Below, piece after piece: positions 26,177-35,372 of a stretch of DNA of 64,000 bases. This DNA comes from Bin5 sp965232575. Its GTDB lineage: Bacteria; Chloroflexota; Anaerolineae; Caldilineales; Caldilineaceae. Numbering within the stretch: position 1 is the stretch's first letter; every line of letters starts with the position of its first letter. A model generated the notes under the pieces. The model was not told where the DNA came from and did no database searches. It saw only the letters and a list, made by a program, of their open reading frames with translations. A program made the position numbers and the translations under genes. Location of the stretch: assembly GCA_965232575.1 (NCBI GenBank), contig CBDDPZ010000009.1:1116001-1180000 (forward strand), in the 5' to 3' direction.

Positions 26177-26740
26177 ATGGGTAAGTCGGAAGAACAGTTG
26201 ATATTCAGCGAGCAGTTTGATGGGGAATTGGACTCCGAGTGGTTCTGGATTCGTGAGAATCCGGATCGATGGCGGATACGTGACGGTGGGCTAGAGATTG
26301 TGGTGGAGCCTGGGGTGGCGGGGACTGTGCGTAATGCGTTGGTGCGGCCGGTGCCGGACCGCAGTTCCGGCGTTTATGCGATTGAGGTGACGATCTTCAA
26401 CCACACCGAACCTACGCAGCAGTATGAACAGGCCGGGATCACATGGTACCAGGACGGCGACCCGGTGTTCAAAGAGGTCAAGGAGCTGGTGGACGGGGAG
26501 GTCTTCATCATTCCGGGCGGCAAGCCGATGCCGACGCAGAGTGTGCGGCTGCGGCTGGTGGTCGATGCTGAGTCGTGGGAGGCGCAGTACAGGCCGGAAG
26601 GCGCGACGGAGTTCAGGACGGCGGCCACGGGCGAGTTGCCGTCGGCGGCTAGTGAGCAGGTCAGTATCCAGTGCTATAACGGGCCTCCTGATGAGGAGCA
26701 CTGGATTCGGTTTGAGGACTTCCGTATTTTACGTATCTGA
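26177..26740 (+). CDS. DUF1349-like concanavalin A-type beta-sandwich protein
   Basis: 187 residues with no signal peptide. The pattern FSEQFDGELDSEWFWIRENPDRWRI, VRNALVRPVP, YAIEVTIFNHTEPTQQYEQAGITWYQD, SVRLRLVVDAESWEAQY and the final HWIRFEDFRILRI fits the DUF1349/beta-xylosidase C-terminal type of concanavalin-like domain that compares the burial of carbohydrate ligands. It would act as a standalone intracellular sugar-binding or lyase-like protein. It follows the DUF1961 gene by 69 bases with AGAGGAGCAAAG before its ATG. The function is unknown. Confidence 0.65.
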   Translation: MGKSEEQLIFSEQFDGELDSEWFWIRENPDRWRIRDGGLEIVVEPGVAGTVRNALVRPVPDRSSGVYAIEVTIFNHTEPTQQYEQAGITWYQDGDPVFKEVKELVDGEVFIIPGGKPMPTQSVRLRLVVDAESWEAQYRPEGATEFRTAATGELPSAASEQVSIQCYNGPPDEEHWIRFEDFRILRI

Positions 26741-26796
26741 GATCCGCCGGCCACGGCCCTGTTTTGTTGGCGGCGACTGGCAGCCCCGAACCAGGT

Positions 26797-27513
26797 TCAG
26801 TCTGAAGGATGGAGGCGCAGTTCCTGCCCGGCAAGGTAGCGTTGCGGATGTGACAGCGGCTGCCCGGGCAGGTAGAGGGTTACGTCTCCAGCACCGTAGA
26901 CGCGCCAATCGTGCTCTGACTTGTCGCTGATCATGGCTGTTTCTTCGTCGATGCCGACAAGTGTTGCATTGGGCAGGAGTCCGCGCAAGCGGTCGGCCCA
27001 ACCCTGTCCAAAGGTGTTGTGATGGGGCAGCACACAGGCGTTGGGGACAAGTCCAAGTCCGGCTGCAGTTCCCTGGCCGCGCGGGTCGTTGAGATGTTCG
27101 CAGAGGACCATGGCGCCGGCGCTGCTACCGGCCAGCAGGGCGCCCGCAGCACAGGCTGCCCGCATGGCCGTCCACGCGGGCGTGTCGCGCAGTGTTTCGC
27201 AAAGATAGCCGGGGAAACCACCGAGCAGATAAATCAGACTCGCCTCTCTGATCTTCGCCACAACCGTCGCGTCAGCAGCTGAATTGCGGTCAATGAGATA
27301 GACGACCTGTACGTTGGTCGCGCCCAGGCTGGTGAACCAGCGGCGGCCGTTTTCGCCGGCGCGGCGATGGTTTTTGTCGGGCGCGGCGGCGGTGGGGATG
27401 ATGGCGATGGAGGCGTCGAGGCCGCCGGCCAGTTCGATACTGCGGCGGTCGGGGGAGGCCATTGGGCCGCCGAATTCGGAGCCGCCGGCAAGGAGGAGGT
27501 GGCCAGGTTCCAC
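26797..27513 (-). CDS. peptidase S51 / cyanophycinase-like class I glutamine-amidotransferase-fold protein
   Basis: 238 residues starting at GTG 27513, with AGGAGAG upstream. The nucleophile-elbow motif is AGSSAGAMVLCEH, where Ser takes the place of the amidotransferase Cys as in peptidase E and cyanophycinase. Other family features are the N-terminal LLLAGGSEFGG, IAIIPTAAAP, IYLLGGFPGYL and VGIDEETAMI. Such enzymes cleave dipeptides, aspartyl peptides or cyanophycin. It is the last gene after a sugar ABC transporter on the same strand, 81 bases from the permease gene, but nothing links its activity to sugars. The substrate is open. Confidence 0.85.
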   Translation of the reverse strand: MEPGHLLLAGGSEFGGPMASPDRRSIELAGGLDASIAIIPTAAAPDKNHRRAGENGRRWFTSLGATNVQVVYLIDRNSAADATVVAKIREASLIYLLGGFPGYLCETLRDTPAWTAMRAACAAGALLAGSSAGAMVLCEHLNDPRGQGTAAGLGLVPNACVLPHHNTFGQGWADRLRGLLPNATLVGIDEETAMISDKSEHDWRVYGAGDVTLYLPGQPLSHPQRYLAGQELRLHPSD

Positions 27514-27594
27514 TGTACTTAACTCTCCTATCTGTCTGCAGGAATATCGAGCCGCAGTTCCAATGGCGGCCCGCCTCTCGACGGCTCTCAGCCG

Positions 27595-28470
27595 TTACCC
27601 TTTTACCGCGCCGGCTGTCAGGCCGGATACGATATACCTCTGCATCGCCAAGTAGAATGCCACCGGTAACACTGAGAAGACAAGCCCGGCGGCCATGTAC
27701 TGTTCCACCGGCGTCTGGGCGATTGCTTTGAGCGTGGACAGGCCCACCGATGCCGGCATGAATTCCCCGCTGCTAAGCATTATGCCGGCATACAGATACT
27801 CGTTCCAAGCGAAGAAGAAGGCGACGACGGCGACTGCCGCCAAGCCGGGAGCCGACAAGGGCAGCACGATTCGCCACAGCGCCCCAAGTTCTGTGCAGCC
27901 GTCCACGACCGAGGCGTCTAGCACCTCCGACGGTACGTTGTCGAAGACTCCTTTCAGAATCCAGATACAGATTGGCAGAATGAAGGCGGCGTTGATCAGG
28001 GCCAGTGAAGGAATGCTGTTAAGCATGTTAAGGCGGCGGTAGATGATATAAAGAGGAATCAGGATCAGGACTTCGGGCAGCATCTGGGTCACTAGCAGGA
28101 ACAAGCCGAACAGGTTGCGGCCCGGCCAGCGCAAGTTGGAAAGTGCAAAGGCCCCCAGCACAGAGAGGGCCATGCAGAGCAGCATGGTCATAGCGGCGAT
28201 AAGGAACGAGTTGCGCAGCCACTTCGCAATCGGGTGTTCGCTGAACAGTTCGGCGAACTGCTCGAAGTAGAGCTCCTGGGGCAACAGCGGCGGCGGGAAG
28301 TGCATGATGTACTTGCTTGGCTGGAAGGTGCTAATCATCATCCAGTAGACTGGAAAAACGATGATTAGGGAGACGACGGCTACGGTGAGATAGAGCAGGG
28401 CACTGTTCAACAGACGCCGCGCGGGGAATTTGGAGGCTGCTGTGCGAGTATCTTCTGCTTGGGCAACCAT
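27595..28470 (-). CDS. carbohydrate ABC transporter permease (MalG-like), second transporter
   Basis: 291 residues, six predicted membrane segments beginning at LNSALLYLTVAVVSLIIVF. The EAA loop is DASVVDGCTELGALWRIVLPLS. It starts one base after the stop of the MalF-like gene, so the two permeases are translationally linked. It is distinct in sequence from the 19547-20443 permease, so this is a second CUT1 importer with a different specificity. No ATPase gene follows; a peptidase-like gene does. Confidence 0.92.
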   Translation of the reverse strand: MVAQAEDTRTAASKFPARRLLNSALLYLTVAVVSLIIVFPVYWMMISTFQPSKYIMHFPPPLLPQELYFEQFAELFSEHPIAKWLRNSFLIAAMTMLLCMALSVLGAFALSNLRWPGRNLFGLFLLVTQMLPEVLILIPLYIIYRRLNMLNSIPSLALINAAFILPICIWILKGVFDNVPSEVLDASVVDGCTELGALWRIVLPLSAPGLAAVAVVAFFFAWNEYLYAGIMLSSGEFMPASVGLSTLKAIAQTPVEQYMAAGLVFSVLPVAFYLAMQRYIVSGLTAGAVKG

Positions 28471-28471
28471 A

Positions 28472-29422
28472 TCAGCCGGATTCCTCGGTGCGACGGACCT
28501 GCATCAGGATAAAGACGAGGGCGACAGCCAAAGAGACGACGAAACCGGCTACGCCGAGCGCAGTGGCATAGGAGTAGTCATAGAATCGAAAGGCGGTATT
28601 GAAGATGCGGATTACGATTGTTTCGGTTGTACCTGAAGGGCCGCCTCCGGTCATCAAGAAAATAATCGTAAACTGTTTGAAGGAAAAGATTGCAGCTAGG
28701 ACGATCAGTAGCTCCAGCGTTGAGCCGATCCCCGGGAAGGTGACGTTCCAGAAGAGCTGCAGCCGGTTGGCGCCATCAACACGGGCGGACTCATAGAGTT
28801 CCTGGGGAATCGCTTGCAGAGCAGCCAGAATGACGAGGCTATAGAAGGGAAAGGCCTTCCAAGATGAGATCAACACCATCCATCCCATCGCCAGTTCGGG
28901 TACTTGCAGCCACTGTGGATTTTTGGTAACGCCGGGGAGCATTCTCGCCAGGATGTTTACGACACCGAACTGGGGACTGAGGATCCAGATGAAGATCATA
29001 ACTACGGGCACTTCGGGGATGGCCCAGGGCATCATCAACATGCCGCGCGCCACGGGGCGAAACCGGAATGGCCGATTGAAGAGTAGCGCGGTCAGCAGGC
29101 CGATCGTCAGAGCGACTACGATGACGAGGGCGGTAAACAGGAGCGTGGTCCGAATTACTTTCCAGAAGGCTGGGTCGGAGAACATGCGCTCGTAATTGGC
29201 CCAGCCCACCCAAGTGATGGCCGCGCTGGAGGCCAGTTCGATGCGCGTGAAACTACCGTAGATGCCCTGGATAATCGGATAGACGATCAGAAGGCCTTCG
29301 TAGAGAACAATAGGGAGGACCAGTGCGAAGGGCAAGATATAACGCCGGCGGAGGAGGCGGGGAGTCGCCTTAGTCCCACTGGAGCGGTCCACCAGGGCGT
29401 CTGCATCGACTCGTTCACTCAT
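28472..29422 (-). CDS. carbohydrate ABC transporter permease (MalF-like), second transporter
   Basis: 316 residues from ATG 29422 (MSERVDADALVDRSS); an upstream in-frame ATG at 29482 would add 20 residues without family similarity. About 28 cytoplasmic residues precede the first membrane helix (YILPFALVLPIVLYEGLLI). The EAA loop reads ESARVDGANRLQLFWNVTFP. Together with the next gene it makes the channel of a CUT1 sugar importer served by the binding protein at 29577-30914. A 154-base gap to the binding-protein gene may hold an RNA end or attenuator, but I see no clear hairpin. Confidence 0.92.
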   Translation of the reverse strand: MSERVDADALVDRSSGTKATPRLLRRRYILPFALVLPIVLYEGLLIVYPIIQGIYGSFTRIELASSAAITWVGWANYERMFSDPAFWKVIRTTLLFTALVIVVALTIGLLTALLFNRPFRFRPVARGMLMMPWAIPEVPVVMIFIWILSPQFGVVNILARMLPGVTKNPQWLQVPELAMGWMVLISSWKAFPFYSLVILAALQAIPQELYESARVDGANRLQLFWNVTFPGIGSTLELLIVLAAIFSFKQFTIIFLMTGGGPSGTTETIVIRIFNTAFRFYDYSYATALGVAGFVVSLAVALVFILMQVRRTEESG

Positions 29423-29576
29423 TGTGAAATTGACTTGGCTTCTTGCGAGAGGTGAATTGGGCCTGCCAGCGCAGGCGATCATTTAGTCGAATGATATTTT
29501 GTCACGTAGAGGGGAAGGCGAGGGGGATGCGAGAGAACGGTGTCGTTCAGACCGCATCGCTTCCTCGCCTACAGCA

Positions 29577-30914
29577 CTATGAAATGCGGTCGGCCAAGTC
29601 CTCGGCCTGCACCTGTGCGACCTCCATTGCTTCCTCAACCGACTTGCCGGCAATGAGCACGTCGGCAAAGTTGGTAATGACTATTTGACCGAACTCGTTG
29701 AAATTGTAGACGAAGTCGCCGACAATATCGAAAGGCGTTACATAATCGACGCCGAAGTAGCCGGGTTTCAGCCACGCAAGACCATCCAAGTACTCCTGTC
29801 TTGCAGCCGAGGGTTGGGCGAAGATGACGTCCTCGCAGCCTTCAACCATACGGCGGTAGTTGTCGGGTTGGTACATGTAGGTGACGAACTCCATGGACTC
29901 TTCGACGACCTCGGAGTCCTTGTTGATCATCATCGGGTGGATGCGTGCAATCGACTTGTTGGTCTCCCAAGGGATGGGGGCGCTGCGCAGTTTTGGATAT
30001 AGATCGGGCGCGTCCTTGGTAAAGGCGCCGACTGCGGCGGAGACATAGAGGCCCTGAGCGACATCGCCATTCTGGAAGAGCCGGTAACCGGTTGGATTGT
30101 CCGCGCCCTGGGGCATGGCGACGTCATACATCTGCTTGAACAGCTTGAGGCCCTGAATGATCGGATCGGAGGTCAGGAGAGGGGTCGTGCCCTCAGCCCA
30201 GATGCCGTCATAGGGCATGCACCACACTTCCAACTGGAACCAGAAGTCCGAGGGCTCGCTGACCAAGTGGGTTGCAAAGAAGCCGTACTTCTGGTTTTCA
30301 CGATCGGTCAGGGCGGCGCTGACGTCCACCCATTCCTGTGGTGTCGTGGCCGGCGTGATATTCGCTTCCTCGTAGCGATCCTTGTTGTAGAGGATGCCGA
30401 AAGCGACCGTAACCATATCGAGGCCATAAAGGTTGCCGTCCTTGCGCAGCGCGTCGTGGGCGGAACTCAGGTCGGTGATGCTGTTGCGCACCAGTACGTC
30501 GTCCAGAGGAACGAGGAGGTCGGACTGGATCAGGCGGGGCGCGAGTTCAGGTGTGGCCATAATGATGTCGCCGTCCAACTGGCCGGATTGGGTACCGACG
30601 ATTGTTTTGGTCGTGTACTGGTCAAATGGGATGTTTTCGGCTACGACTTCGATCTCGGCCTGGTATTCATTGAATTCATCAACGAAGTTATTCCAGGTCT
30701 CGCCACGATTGCCTTCTTCAAACCACCAGGAGAGGTAGCGGACCCTGGTTCTCTCTGCCGGTGCGTCGGAGCCCGCCTCGCCGGCTGGCTGGGCGGCCGG
30801 GGCGCAGGCTGCAAGGAGCCCAAGTCCGGTCAACGCGCTTGCGCTGCGCAGAAAGTCACGCCGGTTGAGCGTGCTGCGCCTTCCTTCTTGAGATCGGACA
30901 TTTTGATCAGACAT
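29577..30914 (-). CDS. sugar ABC transporter substrate-binding lipoprotein (solute-binding family 1)
   Basis: 445 residues. The leader LNRRDFLRSASALTGLGLLAACAP combines a twin-arginine-like RRDFL motif with lipobox LLAAC, predicting a Tat-exported or Sec-exported lipoprotein. The mature part follows the family 1 fold: VRYLSWWFEEGNRGETWNNF, DIIMATPELAPRLIQSDLLVPLDD, AFGILYNKDRYEEANI and the hinge-side NPTGYRLFQNGDVAQ. It captures a sugar or polyol for the two permeases downstream. The C-terminus is intact, unlike the frameshifted counterpart at 22199-23735. Confidence 0.92.
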   Translation of the reverse strand: MSDQNVRSQEGRRSTLNRRDFLRSASALTGLGLLAACAPAAQPAGEAGSDAPAERTRVRYLSWWFEEGNRGETWNNFVDEFNEYQAEIEVVAENIPFDQYTTKTIVGTQSGQLDGDIIMATPELAPRLIQSDLLVPLDDVLVRNSITDLSSAHDALRKDGNLYGLDMVTVAFGILYNKDRYEEANITPATTPQEWVDVSAALTDRENQKYGFFATHLVSEPSDFWFQLEVWCMPYDGIWAEGTTPLLTSDPIIQGLKLFKQMYDVAMPQGADNPTGYRLFQNGDVAQGLYVSAAVGAFTKDAPDLYPKLRSAPIPWETNKSIARIHPMMINKDSEVVEESMEFVTYMYQPDNYRRMVEGCEDVIFAQPSAARQEYLDGLAWLKPGYFGVDYVTPFDIVGDFVYNFNEFGQIVITNFADVLIAGKSVEEAMEVAQVQAEDLADRIS

Positions 30915-31223
30915 TTCTGCAAGCCTCCTTTTTTGTTTCGTTGCCTAAAGCAAGACACAAGTGGTGGAGAGAGTAAAGAGGAGTCAAGAGAAGGAAACGC
31001 TCTCCTGCCAAGTCTTCGACCCTGTGGCTCCGTCAGAAACTATATACGTCATTATATTTGGTGTCAACCACGCTTGCCGCTTCTGCTTTGCAGGGGGAAG
31101 GCCCAGCCATCCTTGCCAGCGGGAAAGTCGACGCAAATTCGAAAAAGAGAACGACATGACAACAGCGAAATGTTAGACGATTGTTAGAGGAGAAGAAGAG
31201 GTATTCAAGGGTCAATTTATGAG

Positions 31224-31252
31224 TTGATATAGTCGCAAATAGGGTGTATTAT
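31224..31252 (+). promoter_or_regulatory. strong sigma-70-like promoter for the orphan gene
   Basis: TTGATA at 31224-31229 and TATTAT at 31247-31252, 17 bases apart, 53 bases before the ATG at 31305. The rest of the 390-base gap from 30915 has no gene I trust; its sequence is locally more AT-rich than the neighbouring genes. Confidence 0.6.
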
Positions 31253-31304
31253 GAGTCATAATAACCTCGTGACGACTACGCTATCTATCGTAAGGAGGAT
31301 GACT

Positions 31305-31769
31305 ATGAACATCGAGCTAAGAGTCGAAGGCACGCTGAAAGAGCTTGCCCCGGTTTTCCAAGCCCTGCAGGCGATCAAGCCCAAGACAACGGCATCGTCG
31401 GAGACAAACAGGCAGGAGATGGCTGACGAGCCAAAGTATATAACCCCCGAATTCCTACGACAAGCCCTGGAGCGGCATCCCTTGTCCGAAAACACTGTGG
31501 CTCTGCTCAAGGCGTTCGTCGAGGGCGAGGAAAATGATTACCAATCGACTGAAACACTCTTTGAGAAGGTTAAGACGTTCACAGGCCGCCAGGAGCTTAC
31601 AAAAGAGCAGTTCAATGGTGTCTTTGGTTCGCTCGGCAGACGAATTTATCGGACGAAAGGTTATGACGGAACGTCTTACTATAGTGAGTACAAAGAGGAC
31701 AAAGGGCAAAAGCAATACCGTCTGCCAACGGCATTGCGCGAGGTAGTGCGCGAGTTTCTGGATATCTAA
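31305..31769 (+). CDS. unrecognised small protein
   Basis: 154 residues from ATG 31305 (MNIELRVEGTLKELAPVFQAL). I chose this start because TAAGGAGG stands 6 bases upstream; the longer frame to 31251 overlaps the promoter. The N-terminal 30 residues look like a short beta-alpha element, then a charged, likely disordered stretch (KPKTTASSETNRQ), then a helical basic domain (ITPEFLRQALERHPLSENTVALL, LTKEQFNGVFGSLGRRIYRT) ending in a beta-wing (KQYRLPTALREVVREFLDI), which could be a winged helix for nucleic acid binding. I do not recognise a family. It has less G+C than its neighbours and its own strong promoter, suggesting recent acquisition. Confidence 0.6.
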   Translation: MNIELRVEGTLKELAPVFQALQAIKPKTTASSETNRQEMADEPKYITPEFLRQALERHPLSENTVALLKAFVEGEENDYQSTETLFEKVKTFTGRQELTKEQFNGVFGSLGRRIYRTKGYDGTSYYSEYKEDKGQKQYRLPTALREVVREFLDI

Positions 31770-31799
31770 TCGTTCGCTAAGTGAGCGGTTCCGAAGCGA

Positions 31800-34700
31800 C
31801 TAGCCGGCGTAGCTCTCCAAGGGTGGGCAGGCGCATATCAGATTGCGGTCACCGTAGGTGTTGTCGATACGGCTGACTGCTGGCCAGAATTTGTTGTCGC
31901 GAACCCAGATAGCGGGGAAGGCAGCGGTCTGGCGGCTATAGGAACGGTCCCACTGGTCGGCGGTGACTTGATCGGCGGTGTGGGGTGCGTGGTGGAGAGG
32001 CGAGTCTTCGGCGCTGATTTTGCCGTCCTGTACTGCCTGGATCTCCTCACGGATGGCCAGCATGGCGGTGCAGAAGCGGTCGAGCTCGTCCTTGGATTCG
32101 CTCTCGGTAGGCTCGATCATGAGCGTGCCGGCGACGGGAAAGGACATTGTGGGGGCGTGGAAGCCGAAGTCCATGAGACGCTTTGCAATGTCGTCGACCT
32201 GGAGGCCGTGGTCCTTGAGGAAGCGGGTGTCGATGATGCACTCGTGGGCGACGCGGCCCTGGGCGCCCTTGTAGAGGACGGGGTAGGCGTCTTCGAGGCG
32301 GGCGGCGATATAGTTGGCATTGAGGATGGCGATGCAGGTGGCTTCGGTGAGGCCGCTGCCGCCCATCATAGCGGCGTAGGCGTAGGAGATGGGGAGGATG
32401 GCGGCGCTGCCCCAGGGCGCAGCAGAGACGGCGCTGATGGCGTCTTCGCCGCCGACGCCGGATACGACGGCATGGCCTGGGAGGAACCGGGCGAGATGTT
32501 CGGCGACACAGATCGGTCCCATGCCGGGGCCGCCGCCGCCGTGGGGGATGCAGAAGGTCTTGTGCAAGTTCAGGTGGCAGACGTCGGCACCCATGTCACC
32601 GGGCCGGCAGAGTCCCACCTGGGCGTTCATGTTGGCGCCGTCCATATAGACCTGGCCGCCGTGGCTGTGGACAACGTCACAGACTTCCTGGATGGCTTCT
32701 TCGAACACGCCGTGGGTACTGGGATAGGTGACCATCAATGCGGCGAGACGCTCACTGTGCTGTTCGGCTTTGGCTTTGAGGGCGGGTACGTCGATGTTAC
32801 CATCTTCGTCGCAGCGGACGACGACGACCTTCATGCCGGCCATTACGGCGCTGGCCGGGTTGGTGCCGTGGGCGGAGGAGGGGATCAGGCAGATATCGCG
32901 ATGAGCCTCGCCGCGGCTGCGGTGCAGAGCTCGAATCACGAGCAGACCGGCGTACTCCCCCTGGGAGCCGGCGTTGGGTTGGAAGGAAACGGCGGCGGAG
33001 CCGGTAATCTCAGCCAAGGCATGGGCCAGGCGGTCGAAGAGTATGCGATAACCCTGGGTCTGCTCCAACGGCGCGAAGGGGTGGAGTCCGCCAAACTGGG
33101 GCCAGGTGACGGGTATCATCTCGGCGGTGGCGTTCAGTTTCATGGTGCAGGAGCCGAGTGGGATCATGGAATGGGCGAGAGAGAGATCCCGGTTTTGCAA
33201 CTTGGTGATGTAGCGCAGCATTTCGGTTTCCGACTTCATCGTGTTGAAGATCGGATGCGTCAGGTAGGGGCTGGTGCGGGCGAAGGGTTCGGGGAGATCG
33301 AGAGTGATCTCGTTGGCCAGCACGGCCAGTTCGGGGCTGGCGGTGTTCGACCGACCATCCAGGGATGCTGAGTCGGATTCGGGCCGCGGGGCTTTACCGA
33401 AAATCTCCAGCAGTGCCTCGAGCTCGGCGGCGGTTGTCTTTTCGTCAAGGGAAACACCGACCGCCCCGTCCGCGTAGAGACGCAGATTGAAGCGATGTGC
33501 GGCAGCGGCCCGGCGCAGCTCTGCCTGCGTGCGGGATCCGCCGGCGATCTTCAACGTGTCGAACACCGGACCGGAGCCAGATTGGGCCGTGTGGTAACCA
33601 AGTTTTTCGAGTTCGGCGGCGAGGACAGATGTCAGGAGCTGAACTCGTTGGGCGATTCTCTTCAGGCCGCCGGGACCGTGGTAAACGGCGTACATTGAGG
33701 CCATGATCGCCAGGAGGACCTGCGCGGTGCAGATGTTGCTGGTGGCCTTGTCGCGGCGGATGTGTTGTTCCCGGGTCTGAAGGGCGAGACGGAGAGCCGT
33801 TTTGCCCTGCGTGTCCTGGGAGACGCCGACAAGGCGGCCCGGCATCTGTCGTTTGAGTTCGTCGCGGGTGGCCATGAAGGCGGCGTGGGGGCCACCGTAA
33901 CCCATGGGTACGCCAAGGCGCTGGGCGCTGCCGACGGCGATGTCGGCGCCCCATTCGCCCGGGGGCGACAGCAAGGTCAGGGCCAGGAGGTCGGTGGCGA
34001 CGACGACGAGAGCGCCGGCGGCGTGCACCTCTTCGGCCAAGGCGCGATAGTCGGTGATGGTCCCTTCGGTGTCCGGGTACTGCAAGAGGATACCGAACGT
34101 ATCGGTATCCGGTTGGTATTCCTGGGGGTCGCCGACAATGACCTGGTATCCCAGTGGTTCAGCGCGCACTTTGATGGTGTCAATGGTCTGGGGATGGCAT
34201 TTCTCGGAGACGAAGAAGGCATTTGCGCTTGCGCCCCGTTTCTGGGCCCGCTTGCACATCATCATCGCCTCGGCGGCGGCGGTGGCTTCGTCAAGGAGGG
34301 AGGCGTTGGCGATGTCGAGGGCGGTCAGATCGCTCACCATCGTCTGGAAATTGAGCAGAGCTTCCAGGCGCCCCTGTGCGATTTCGGCCTGGTAGGGCGT
34401 ATATTGCGTGTACCAGCCGGGGTTTTCGAGGATGTTGCGCAGAATGACGGGGGGCGTGGTGGTATCGTAGTAGCCCATGCCGATGAAGGAGCGGAAGAGC
34501 TGGTTGCGCCCGGCGATTTCCGCCATTTCTTCCAGCACGTCGGACTCCGGACGCGGCCCCGGCAGGGCAAGCGATCGTTCGAAGCGAATCGGAGCGGGGA
34601 TCGTCTGGTCGATCAGCTGGTCGAGCGAATCCACGCCGACGACCTGAAGCATCGCCTTCGCTTCTTCCGAGTCAGGCCCCAAGTGACGAGGCACAAAGGA

Positions 34701-34832
34701 ATCGGTGCGCCGAAGCAGTGTTACCGGACCCGCGGTGGGATCTGCGAGTTGCCGCGCCAGACTTGCCCTGGATGCCGGGCCGAGGCCGTTGCCTGCGGCT
34801 GTGGAAGGGGCTGCGTGGGATTGCGGGCTCAT
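31800..34832 (-). CDS. gcvP: glycine dehydrogenase (decarboxylating), glycine cleavage P-protein
   Basis: 1010 residues; the fused, full-length P-protein (usual length about 950-960). It decarboxylates glycine with PLP and passes the aminomethyl group to lipoyl-GcvH. Visible marks: FVPRHLGPDSEEAKAML near the start, MGYYDTTTPPVILRNILENP, WYTQYTPYQAEIAQGRLE, GSCTMKLNA and the PLP-lysine region LHKTFCIPHGGGGPGMGP. The first 45 residues are an extension rich in Ala, Thr and Arg. Upstream lies a tandem glycine riboswitch with a terminator, so it is expected to be switched on by excess glycine. No gcvT or gcvH is next to it. Confidence 0.97.
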   Translation of the reverse strand: MSPQSHAAPSTAAGNGLGPASRASLARQLADPTAGPVTLLRRTDSFVPRHLGPDSEEAKAMLQVVGVDSLDQLIDQTIPAPIRFERSLALPGPRPESDVLEEMAEIAGRNQLFRSFIGMGYYDTTTPPVILRNILENPGWYTQYTPYQAEIAQGRLEALLNFQTMVSDLTALDIANASLLDEATAAAEAMMMCKRAQKRGASANAFFVSEKCHPQTIDTIKVRAEPLGYQVIVGDPQEYQPDTDTFGILLQYPDTEGTITDYRALAEEVHAAGALVVVATDLLALTLLSPPGEWGADIAVGSAQRLGVPMGYGGPHAAFMATRDELKRQMPGRLVGVSQDTQGKTALRLALQTREQHIRRDKATSNICTAQVLLAIMASMYAVYHGPGGLKRIAQRVQLLTSVLAAELEKLGYHTAQSGSGPVFDTLKIAGGSRTQAELRRAAAAHRFNLRLYADGAVGVSLDEKTTAAELEALLEIFGKAPRPESDSASLDGRSNTASPELAVLANEITLDLPEPFARTSPYLTHPIFNTMKSETEMLRYITKLQNRDLSLAHSMIPLGSCTMKLNATAEMIPVTWPQFGGLHPFAPLEQTQGYRILFDRLAHALAEITGSAAVSFQPNAGSQGEYAGLLVIRALHRSRGEAHRDICLIPSSAHGTNPASAVMAGMKVVVVRCDEDGNIDVPALKAKAEQHSERLAALMVTYPSTHGVFEEAIQEVCDVVHSHGGQVYMDGANMNAQVGLCRPGDMGADVCHLNLHKTFCIPHGGGGPGMGPICVAEHLARFLPGHAVVSGVGGEDAISAVSAAPWGSAAILPISYAYAAMMGGSGLTEATCIAILNANYIAARLEDAYPVLYKGAQGRVAHECIIDTRFLKDHGLQVDDIAKRLMDFGFHAPTMSFPVAGTLMIEPTESESKDELDRFCTAMLAIREEIQAVQDGKISAEDSPLHHAPHTADQVTADQWDRSYSRQTAAFPAIWVRDNKFWPAVSRIDNTYGDRNLICACPPLESYAG

Positions 34833-34909
34833 CGTTCTCTCCTTTGGTCACCGACTCACTGTGGCTGCCTTCCGTGTGGCTGCAGTTGTGAGAAGGCTAT
34901 ATTGGGAAC

Positions 34910-34938
34910 AAAAAACGGGCATCTCAAAAGAGTGCCCG
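34910..34938 (-). terminator. intrinsic terminator acting as riboswitch expression platform
   Basis: On the minus strand CGGGCACTC, TTTT, GAGATGCCCG forms a stem of about nine base pairs with one bulge (34916-34938), followed by six Us (34915-34910). It lies between the second glycine aptamer and gcvP, about 80 bases before the ATG, the expected position for a glycine ON switch. Confidence 0.8.
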
Positions 34939-34939
34939 C

Positions 34940-35200
34940 TGCCTCTGTCCTTGACCTGAGAGATTGACGCACACAGTCCGGTTGTTAAGGAAAAAATCGG
35001 GGAGAGTTTCTCCCGTCCCAACTGACCCGATCGGCGTGCGATTGCCCCGTCGGTGGCCGCTCAACAACATTCGAGCGGCGCTTTCCAAAGGTGCCGTATC
35101 GCGACGATCCTTTTGCCTGAGAGTGTCACCGAGCAGGTTGGGTAGTTCTGCCGGCTTGCCCCTTCGGCGCTTCGATTGCGAAGTCTCTCTCGTCGCGCGT
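34940..35200 (-). ncRNA. tandem glycine riboswitch upstream of gcvP
   Basis: Transcribed leftward. Aptamer I (about 35198-35100) contains GAGAGACTTCGC, CGCCGAAGGGGCAAGCC and CTCTCAGGCAAAAGGA, the conserved gcvT-motif core. Aptamer II (about 35090-34940) contains GGAAAGCGCC, CACCGACGGGGCAATCG and TCTCTCAGGTCAAGGACAGAG. A short linker separates them, as in cooperative tandem glycine riboswitches. Glycine binding should prevent the downstream terminator from forming and so allow gcvP expression. Boundaries are approximate. Confidence 0.9.
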
Positions 35201-35235
35201 CAGCCTGTTATTCAGTTCTATTTCCTGACGGGGGC

Positions 35236-35264
35236 ATTGTAGCGCAGCCGTCGATAATGCGCAA
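35236..35264 (-). promoter_or_regulatory. promoter for the gcvP riboswitch transcript
   Basis: On the minus strand TTGCGC (35259-35264) and TACAAT (35236-35241) have a 17-base spacer, placing transcription start near 35229, about 30 bases before the first glycine aptamer. Confidence 0.55.
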
Positions 35265-35289
35265 TTGTCAGAAATCGCGTGATCGCAAC

Positions 35290-35295
35290 TATAAT
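35290..35295 (+). promoter_or_regulatory. TATAAT -10 element for rsmD
   Basis: A perfect TATAAT about 78 bases upstream of rsmD. The best -35 candidate, TTGTCA at 35265, gives a 19-base spacer, so the match is partial. It diverges from the gcvP promoter. Confidence 0.4.
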
Positions 35296-35372
35296 TTGTG
35301 GCGCGATATGCAGCTGCCGTCGTCTTGCCCAGGCGGCAAAGAAATGACAGATCATAATACGGGTTGCCAGAT

